Positions 58,480-64,000 of a stretch of 64,000 nucleotides of DNA are shown here, piece by piece; within the stretch, counting starts at the first letter, position 1, and each line of letters opens with the position of its first letter. The notes under the pieces are model-generated. The model was not told the origin of the DNA, did not search any database, and saw only the letters and a list, made by a program, of their open reading frames with translations. A program made the translations under genes and the position numbers. Source of the DNA: Streptomyces canus (GTDB lineage: Bacteria; Actinomycetota; Actinomycetes; Streptomycetales; Streptomycetaceae). Location of the stretch: contig NZ_JAUSYQ010000002.1 in assembly GCF_030816965.1 (NCBI RefSeq), forward strand, positions 8,360,001 through 8,424,000, read 5' to 3'.

Positions 58480-59495
58480 GGAAGACGGCGACCAAGCAGA
58501 GCGGGAAGATCCCGGCACAGCCGGGACCGCGGGAGGTGGCGTCGGTGAAGCCCGGAGTTCCTTCCCACGCCGAATCCGACGCGGAATCGGTCATCCCCGG
58601 GGCCGGTCCCAGCACCCACCCCGGCGAGCGTCCCACCGTACGACTCAGGGACGCGGGTCCCGACGACGCTCCCCGCTACGCCCCCGAGTGGCTCGAGCTT
58701 CGGGAAGGGCCCGACGCGGCCGCGCGGGCGGGCGACCTGATCGACCCGCTGCGGATCCGGCTGGCGAACCTGCCGGGCAAGGCCGGCCTCGTCATCCACG
58801 ACCTGGGCTGCGGCACCGGCTCGATGGGCCGCTGGCTGGCGCCCCGCCTGGACGGCCCCCAGCACTGGATCCTGCACGACCGGGACCCCTACCTCCTGCA
58901 CTTCGCGGCGGTCGCGTCCCCGCGCTCCGCCGCCGACGGCAGCCGGGTCACCGTCGAGACCCGCCGCGGCGACGTCGGCCTGCTCACCCCGGACGCCCTC
59001 GCCGGCGCCTCCCTGGTGACGGCCTCCGCGCTCCTCGACGTCCTCACCCGGGAGGAGATCGAGACCCTCGCCACGGCCTGCACGGGAGCCGGCTGCCCGG
59101 CTCTGCTCACCCTGTCCGTGGCGGGCCGCGTGGAACTCACCCCGGCCGACCCGCTGGACGAGGAGATCGCCGACGCGTTCAACTCCCACCAGCGGCGCGG
59201 CGGACTGCTCGGCCCGGACGCCGTCACCGTCGCCTGCGAGGCGTTCTCCGAACGGGGCGCGACGGTACGGCTGCACCCGAGTGCCTGGCGCCTCGGCCCC
59301 GCCGAGTCCGCGCTCACCGCCCAGTGGCTGCGCGGCTGGGTCGGCGCGGCCGTCGAGGAGCGGCCCGAGCTGAAGGAGCCCGCCGAACGCTACCTCCGGG
59401 ACCGCCTGGAGGCCTGCCGCGCGGGCGAGTTGAAGGTCGTCGTCCACCACACCGACCTGCTGGCGCTGTCCCGGCCGGCGGGCGGAGCGTCATGA
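58476..59495 (+). CDS. SAM-dependent methyltransferase
   Basis: 339 aa. Residues 1-75 are a polar, low-complexity N-terminal extension. Motif I VIHDLGCGTGSMGRWL is followed by LHDRDPYLLHFAA and the DVGLLTPDAL segment; LVTASALLDVLTREE carries the post-I/motif IV part. It overlaps the glycosyltransferase by 4 bp and the next gene by 4 bp, so all are coupled. The methyl acceptor is unknown. Confidence 0.87.
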
Positions 59496-61006
59496 GCGTG
59501 GAGACGGTGCGGCCGGACACCGAGCGGCGTGCGGAGCGCACCGGACGCCGGGAGGAGGACCACTCGACGCGCGGCGACGACGCCGGGGCCGGCGAGCGGG
59601 ACGCCCTGCCGGTCCGGAGCACCGACCGGAGCAGGGCGAGTCTTCCGGCCCGCGGCACCGGCCACGGCACGGCGCGTCTGCCCGTCCGGCGACCCGCGGA
59701 GGCGCCCGAGCCCGGCACCCTCTCCCGCCGGGCCCTCACGCTCCAGGCCGACGTGGTCCAGACGCGCGACGAGGTACTCACGGCGCGCGCCGAGGCGCTC
59801 GTGGTCCGGGCCCGGATCCTGGAGGCAGCCGGAGAGTCCGTCGCGGACCTGACCGACGCCGCCGTCTCCCGGGACCGGATCGGCGTGATCGTGACCGCGG
59901 CACGGCCCCGGCCCGCTCGGACCCCCCAGTGGCGTACCGCGCTGCGCGGAGTCCTCAACTCCCGCGGCCTGCGCACCCACATCGGCACCGTCGCGGGCGT
60001 CACCATCCTCGCGGTCCTGTTGTGGCGCCTGGGCACCGGCGTCTTCCTGGACGGGCTGCGCCGGATCGACGGCCCCGCCCTGCTGGCGGCGCTCGCGATC
60101 GGCGTGCTGACCACCGTGTTCAGCGCCTGGCGTTGGCAGTTGGTGGCCCGTGGGCTGCGCATCCGGCTGCCGCTCGGCGAGGCCGTGGCCGACTACTACC
60201 GTGCCCTGTTCCTGAACGCGGCCCTGCCCGGCGGTGTCCTCGGTGATGTGCACCGCGCGGTGCGGCACGGGCAGAGCACCGGTGACATGGGCCGCGGTGT
60301 ACGGGCGGTCGTCCTCGAACGGGTCGCCGGGCAGATCGCGTTGGCGGTCGTCGGTGGTGGCGTGCTGCTCACGATGGAGTCCCCGGTGCTGGCCGAGGCC
60401 CGCCACCTCGCCCCCGCCGTAGGCCTCGCCGGCCTGGGCGCCCTCGCCGTCGTCGTGGCCCTGCGGATGAACCGGACCCCTCCCTCCCGCCGGGGCCGGC
60501 TCCTGCGCGCGACCCTCGCCGAGGCCCGCGAGGGACTGCTGTCCCGCCGCAACTGGCCCGGCGTCACGCTCTCTTCGGCCGTCGTCCTCGCAGGCCACCT
60601 CGGGATGTTCGTGCTCGCGGCCCGCATCGCGGGCTCCGACGCCTCCGTCGCCGAACTGCTGCCACTGGCCGTGCTCGCCCTGCTCGCCATGGGACTGCCC
60701 CTGAACGTCGGCGGGTTCGGCCCCCGGGAGGGCGTCACCGCCTGGGCGTTCGCCGCCATGGGCCTCGGCGCCGGCGCCGGCCTCGCGACCGCCGTCGTGT
60801 ACGGCGTCCTCAGCTTCGTGGCGAGCCTGCCGGGCGCGGTCGTCCTGGTCGTCCGCTGGTACCAGGGCCTGCGCCCCGCGCACCGCTACTCCCCGGTGAG
60901 CGCCGAGAAATACGTACCGAAGGACGCCGCGAGGCTCTCCAGCAAGGCTTTCCCCTTTTCCGCCGAGCCCAGCGAAGGGCGCCCGATGACACCGGAATCG
61001 GTGTAA
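59492..61006 (+). CDS. UPF0104/lysylphosphatidylglycerol synthase-TM-like membrane protein
   Basis: 504 aa. A polar N-terminal ~150 residues (Arg-rich) is followed by about seven to eight membrane helices of the UPF0104 fold, with ALFLNAALPGGVLGDVHRA and LPLNVGGFGPREGVTAWAF as signature loops. Such proteins are flippase-like partners of glycolipid pathways. The last ~40 residues (AHRYSPVSAEKY...) are read through the 3' end of the opposing creatininase gene, a 121-bp convergent overlap. The start overlaps the methyltransferase by 4 bp. It suggests a membrane-associated, possibly lipid-linked, product. Confidence 0.85.
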   Translation: MSVETVRPDTERRAERTGRREEDHSTRGDDAGAGERDALPVRSTDRSRASLPARGTGHGTARLPVRRPAEAPEPGTLSRRALTLQADVVQTRDEVLTARAEALVVRARILEAAGESVADLTDAAVSRDRIGVIVTAARPRPARTPQWRTALRGVLNSRGLRTHIGTVAGVTILAVLLWRLGTGVFLDGLRRIDGPALLAALAIGVLTTVFSAWRWQLVARGLRIRLPLGEAVADYYRALFLNAALPGGVLGDVHRAVRHGQSTGDMGRGVRAVVLERVAGQIALAVVGGGVLLTMESPVLAEARHLAPAVGLAGLGALAVVVALRMNRTPPSRRGRLLRATLAEAREGLLSRRNWPGVTLSSAVVLAGHLGMFVLAARIAGSDASVAELLPLAVLALLAMGLPLNVGGFGPREGVTAWAFAAMGLGAGAGLATAVVYGVLSFVASLPGAVVLVVRWYQGLRPAHRYSPVSAEKYVPKDAARLSSKAFPFSAEPSEGRPMTPESV

Positions 61007-61638
61007 CCGGACATACCGAGGGTGAGGAGATGGCGACGGTCGTCCGCGACGAAATCGGAGGTCTCGTAACCGGATCGGACACATTCCGGGTCGGTGTGCA
61101 GAAGAATGGAGGTCTCGATTTCTCCCGCGTGCATGTCGGTGAGCAGCGAGGTGACCACCCCGGCCTCCAGACGGGCGGCCTCCCAGTCCTCCGCGGCCGG
61201 GAAGAGCGCCATTCGCTCCCCGCGGGCGGAGGCCTCCTGGACGACATTGCCCAGCACGTAGTTGCCGCCGTGTCCGTTGACCACGACCAGCGCCTCGACG
61301 CCCGAGCGGCGCAGCGAGGCCGCTATGTCCCGTACCACCGCATGAAGGGTGACGGAGGAGATGCTGACGGTCCCCGGCCAGGCCGCGTGCTCGTGCGAGC
61401 AGGAGATCGTCACCGGGGGGAGGAGGTGCACCGGGTACGCCGCGGCGATCTCCCGCGCGACGGCGCAGGCGACGAGGGTGTCGGTCGCCAGGGGAAGGTA
61501 CGGACCGTGTTGTTCGAAGCTTCCGACCGGAAGGACGGCGACCTGTGTTGAGACGCCCGCCCCCCGCGTCCGTACGTCTTCCGTAGTGTCCGTCGGCAAC
61601 AGACCGTACGCCGCCGACCGTATTCCCGAACCGCTCAT
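60886..61638 (-). CDS. Creatininase-family amidohydrolase
   Basis: 250-aa metal-dependent hydrolase. Ligands are visible as E42 and H44 in GSFEQHGPYL, D53, H123 in NGHGGN and E173 in HAGEIETS. The family includes creatininase, ArfB formamide hydrolase (archaeal riboflavin pathway) and MftE. Next to a GTP cyclohydrolase II, deformylation of a FAPy-type pyrimidine product is the most attractive role, by analogy with ArfB. It is divergent from the cyclohydrolase gene, whose start lies 38 bp away. Confidence 0.9.
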   Translation of the reverse strand: MSGSGIRSAAYGLLPTDTTEDVRTRGAGVSTQVAVLPVGSFEQHGPYLPLATDTLVACAVAREIAAAYPVHLLPPVTISCSHEHAAWPGTVSISSVTLHAVVRDIAASLRRSGVEALVVVNGHGGNYVLGNVVQEASARGERMALFPAAEDWEAARLEAGVVTSLLTDMHAGEIETSILLHTDPECVRSGYETSDFVADDRRHLLTLGMSGYTDSGVIGRPSLGSAEKGKALLESLAASFGTYFSALTGE

Positions 61639-61676
61639 CTTTTCACGGCCTTTCGTCTCTGCTTAGGAAACAGATC

Positions 61677-62336
61677 ATGACAGATAAAGTTGGCGTCCTC
61701 GGCAAGAAGGCACCACAGCGCACCGGCGTGGAACGCGTGGTGAATGCCCCGCTGCCCACCGTGTACGGGAAATTCCAGGCGGTCGGCTATCTCGATCACG
61801 ACCGCGGTGACGAACAGGTCGCCCTGGTCTACGGTGACATCGGCTCGGACGACGTCCTCGTACGGTTGCATTCGGAGTGCCTGACCGGTGACGCGTTCGG
61901 CTCCCAGCACTGCGAGTGCGGCGACCAGTTGGACGCCGCGCTGCGGGCCGTGGTCAAGGAGGGCAGCGGCATCGTCGTCTATCTGCGGGGTCACGAGGGC
62001 CGGGGCATCGGACTGCTCGCCAAGCTGCGCGCGATGGCGCTCCAGGCGGAGGGTCTGGACACCGTCGAGGCCAACCTCGCGCTCGGTCTGCCGGTGGACT
62101 CCCGGGACTACGGCGTCGCCGCCGGGATCTTCCACGACCTGGGCGTGAACTCGGTCCGCCTGATGTCCAACAATCCGCGCAAGCGTGAGGCGCTGCTGCG
62201 GCACGGCATCACGGTCGCCGAGACGGTGCCGCTGCTCATCACGCCGTGCGAGAGCAACATCACCTATCTGCGCACCAAGCGGGAGCGGCTGGACCACGTC
62301 CTGCCCCATCTGGACGCGGTGGCCCACCTGTCCTGA
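61677..62336 (+). CDS. ribA: GTP cyclohydrolase II
   Basis: 219-aa zinc enzyme that opens GTP with release of formate and pyrophosphate. Zinc ligands C68, C79 and C81 are in ECLTGDAFGSQHCECG; YLRGHEGRGIGL is the actinobacterial active-site loop; DTVEANLALGLPVDSRDYG follows. It is a stand-alone RibA, not fused to RibB, and lies with pterin/pyrimidine genes rather than a riboflavin operon. S. coelicolor SCO6655, a divergent GCH II paralogue, has this context (recalled). It starts at 61677; ornithine cyclodeaminase follows after 45 bp. Confidence 0.94.
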   Translation: MTDKVGVLGKKAPQRTGVERVVNAPLPTVYGKFQAVGYLDHDRGDEQVALVYGDIGSDDVLVRLHSECLTGDAFGSQHCECGDQLDAALRAVVKEGSGIVVYLRGHEGRGIGLLAKLRAMALQAEGLDTVEANLALGLPVDSRDYGVAAGIFHDLGVNSVRLMSNNPRKREALLRHGITVAETVPLLITPCESNITYLRTKRERLDHVLPHLDAVAHLS

Positions 62337-62381
62337 TCACCGGGCTGATTCCGGGACGGGAAATCCGGAGAGGAAGAGGGA

Positions 62382-63389
62382 ATGACCGACGACGTCCTCT
62401 TCCTCTCCGGACCGCAGGTCACCCGCCTGCTCGACGCGGACACGGCCATCGCCTCGCAGCGCGCGGCCTTCACCGCGCTCGGCTCCGGGGCGGCCGACCT
62501 GCCGGCGAAGATCATGCATCCGAGCCGCTTCGACGACAGCGTGGTCTTCGCGTACGTCTCCCGGCTCTCCGCCGACTCCGGGGCCGTCGCGAAGTCCGGC
62601 AGCGTCAATCCGGGCAACGCGGCGGCCGGGCTGCCCACGATCCACGCCGTGCTCTCGGTGCTCGACCCGGTGACCGGCCGCCTGACCGCTGTCATGGACG
62701 GCGCCGCGGTGACCATCCTGCATATGGCAGCTGCGAGCGCCGTCGCCGTCGACGCGCCGGCCACGCCCGACAGCACCGACCTGGCCGTGCTGGGCTCCGG
62801 CACCCAGGCTCCGGCCCATGTGCGGGCGATCGCCCGGGTGCGGCCCCTGAAGTCCGTACGGCTGTGGAGCCCGACTCCGCGCAACCGCAACCGCAACCGC
62901 AACCGCAACCGCAACCGCACCCGCACCCGCGCCGCCGAGACGCCGGCGGAACTCGGCTTCCCCGCCGAAGCGGTCGGCAGCGCCGAGGAGGCGGTGAGCG
63001 GCGCCTCTCTGGTCGTGGCCTGCACTCTGAGCAGGACACCGGTCGTGCACGGGGAGTGGCTCGCGCCCGGGTGCACGGTGGTGAGCATGGGGTCCTTCGA
63101 GCCCACCCGCCGGGAGGTGGACACCGACGTCCTACGGCGAGGGGTGCTTTCAGAGGCCGTCGTCGTGGACGACCCGGCGACCGCGGCGGAGCACGCCGGG
63201 CCGGTCGTGGACGCGCTCAGGGCCGGGCTGCTGACCGATCCGGTCGGGCTCGGCGAGGTCCTGACCGGACGAGCCGTGGCCCGGGCGGCCCCCGGCGACA
63301 TCGTCTATTACAACAGCGTCGGCCTCGGCATCCAGGACGCGGCCGCGGCCTGGGCCGTGGTGCAGGCGGCGAAGGGGGAGCGCCGGTGA
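62382..63389 (+). CDS. Ornithine cyclodeaminase/mu-crystallin family protein
   Basis: 335-aa NAD-binding protein. It has FLSGPQVTRLLD and an AKIMHPSR substrate region, LPTIHAVLSVLDPVTGRLTAVMDG (catalytic Asp) and a Rossmann motif LAVLGSGTQAPAH. Family members deaminate ornithine or reduce cyclic imines or 2,3-diaminopropionate precursors. A run of six Arg-Asn pairs plus two Arg-Thr pairs lies in the loop after the first Rossmann strand-helix (about residues 167-182), encoded by a hexanucleotide repeat and not part of the family core. It overlaps the next gene by 4 bp. The substrate is unknown. Confidence 0.9.
   Translation: MTDDVLFLSGPQVTRLLDADTAIASQRAAFTALGSGAADLPAKIMHPSRFDDSVVFAYVSRLSADSGAVAKSGSVNPGNAAAGLPTIHAVLSVLDPVTGRLTAVMDGAAVTILHMAAASAVAVDAPATPDSTDLAVLGSGTQAPAHVRAIARVRPLKSVRLWSPTPRNRNRNRNRNRNRTRTRAAETPAELGFPAEAVGSAEEAVSGASLVVACTLSRTPVVHGEWLAPGCTVVSMGSFEPTRREVDTDVLRRGVLSEAVVVDDPATAAEHAGPVVDALRAGLLTDPVGLGEVLTGRAVARAAPGDIVYYNSVGLGIQDAAAAWAVVQAAKGERR
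62880..62927. repeat. In-frame hexanucleotide microsatellite in the cyclodeaminase gene
   Basis: Six copies of CGCAAC (62880-62915) followed by two of CGCACC, coding (Arg-Asn)6(Arg-Thr)2. The 6-bp unit keeps the reading frame whatever the copy number. Confidence 0.95.
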
Positions 63390-64000
63390 GCACGCACACG
63401 GCCGACGTCGTCGTGATCGGCGGCGGAGTCATGGGCACGAGCATCGCCCGCCACCTGGCGCGCGCGGGCGTCAGGGAGGTGGTGCTCGTCGAGCGCGACG
63501 AACTCGCCTCCGGCTCCACCTCGAAGGCCGCGGGCGGGGTGCGGGCGCAGTTCTCCGACGAGCTCAACATCCGGCTCGGGGCGCGCGGCCTGGAGGCGTT
63601 CGGCCGCTTCGAGGAGGAGACGGGGCAGGACATCGGGCTGCACCGGGTCGGTTATCTGTTCCTCCTGTCGACCCCGGAGGAGGTCACCTCCTTCGAGGAG
63701 AGCGTGCGCCTCCAGAACTCGCTCGGCGTCCCGAGCCGCATGACCGACCCGGCCGAGGCGCGCCGGCTGTCGCCCCTCATCACCACCGACGGCCTGCTCG
63801 CCGCCGCCTTCTCGCCCGAGGACGGCCACTGCACGCCCGAGTCCGTCGTGTACGGCTACGCCGCCGACGCCCGCCGCCACGGCGCGACGATCCTGCGGCA
63901 CACCGAGGTCACCGGCATCGAACAGCGCGGCGACGACATCACGGGCGTCGTGACGAGCAGGGGCCGGATCGCCACCGGCACGGTGATCTGCGCGGCCGGC
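63386..64000 (+). CDS. FAD-dependent amine/amino-acid oxidase, 3' end outside window
   Basis: DAO-family flavoprotein, only the first 205 residues are in the window. GTG at 63386 overlaps the cyclodeaminase stop (GTGA). The dinucleotide-binding motif VVVIGGGVMGTSIARHL starts at about residue 8, followed by VLVERDELASGSTSKAAGG, the FAD-contacting segment, as in sarcosine oxidase beta, glycine oxidase or D-amino-acid dehydrogenase relatives. Coupling to a cyclodeaminase suggests oxidation of a cyclic or N-substituted amino acid. The end and substrate domain are not visible. Confidence 0.88.
   Translation, partial: MSTHTADVVVIGGGVMGTSIARHLARAGVREVVLVERDELASGSTSKAAGGVRAQFSDELNIRLGARGLEAFGRFEEETGQDIGLHRVGYLFLLSTPEEVTSFEESVRLQNSLGVPSRMTDPAEARRLSPLITTDGLLAAAFSPEDGHCTPESVVYGYAADARRHGATILRHTEVTGIEQRGDDITGVVTSRGRIATGTVICAAG

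Overview
This is high-GC actinobacterial DNA, almost certainly a Streptomyces chromosome. The base composition is GC-rich with strong GC3 bias, GTG/TTG starts are common, and several gene sets are typical of Streptomyces: an ATP-binding protein/XRE regulator/DUF397 trio, a RibA-creatininase-PTPS cluster and tRNA-Leu(GAG). No insertion sequence, integrase, rRNA or CRISPR array was seen.

Bases 1-22,770 form an oxalate/formate catabolism locus. An OFA-family transporter (cut by the window edge) brings oxalate in. An oxalate-CoA ligase-like enzyme and three formyl-CoA:oxalate CoA-transferase (Frc) genes activate it. Oxalyl-CoA decarboxylase (Oxc) makes formyl-CoA and CO2, an Fds-type NAD formate dehydrogenase (gamma, beta, alpha, delta) oxidises formate, and a beta-carbonic anhydrase handles the CO2. 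A second SucCD pair, an aldehyde dehydrogenase and an acyl-CoA dehydrogenase-like gene are interleaved. Two closely related FCD-type GntR regulators and one LysR regulator lie inside the locus. ATACNGTAT-like operator sites recur in front of frc1/sucC, gntR1/acd, gntR2, fdh, lysR and a PAS-domain gene, and two ATAG-N7-(C/T)TAT boxes separate the ligase from oxc. frc1 and frc2 share a 1,173-bp inverted repeat that is about 99% identical. The formate dehydrogenase alpha gene carries a one-base frameshift.

Bases 22,897-43,530 are an accessory, defence-rich island next to tRNA-Leu(GAG). It starts with an AIPR-family abortive-infection gene carrying a G-run frameshift, then the XRE/DUF397/ATPase trio. 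A minus-strand, seven-gene apparent operon follows: HTH plus degenerate N6-methylase, HsdM, HsdS, an AAA_21 ATPase, a DUF4276 TOPRIM-like protein, HsdR and a Ser/Thr kinase. The ATPase and TOPRIM genes sit inside the type I restriction-modification operon, in a PARIS/OLD-like pairing. Divergent from it are a DGQHR/DndB-like gene and a three-gene unit. In that unit a 138-aa helical protein (C-terminus) and a 686-aa P-loop-like protein (N-terminus) share a short AGHD...SG motif, the layout expected of bacterial amyloid-signalling receptor/effector pairs. These two modules are the best candidates for an undescribed system.

Bases 43,600-64,000 look like resident chromosome. They hold a serine beta-lactamase-fold hydrolase, an EF-G paralogue, and a ParA/CooC-like ATPase with its small partner. 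Next is a GNAT/oligopeptide-type ABC importer/MFS set behind a possible Zur box, then a 122-bp tandem repeat, a second GNAT and a CDP-alcohol phosphotransferase. A pterin/pyrimidine-like cluster follows (dehydrogenase, PTPS, glycosyltransferase, methyltransferase, flippase-like membrane protein, creatininase, GTP cyclohydrolase II). The window ends with an ornithine cyclodeaminase-like gene carrying a coding hexanucleotide repeat and a truncated FAD oxidoreductase.
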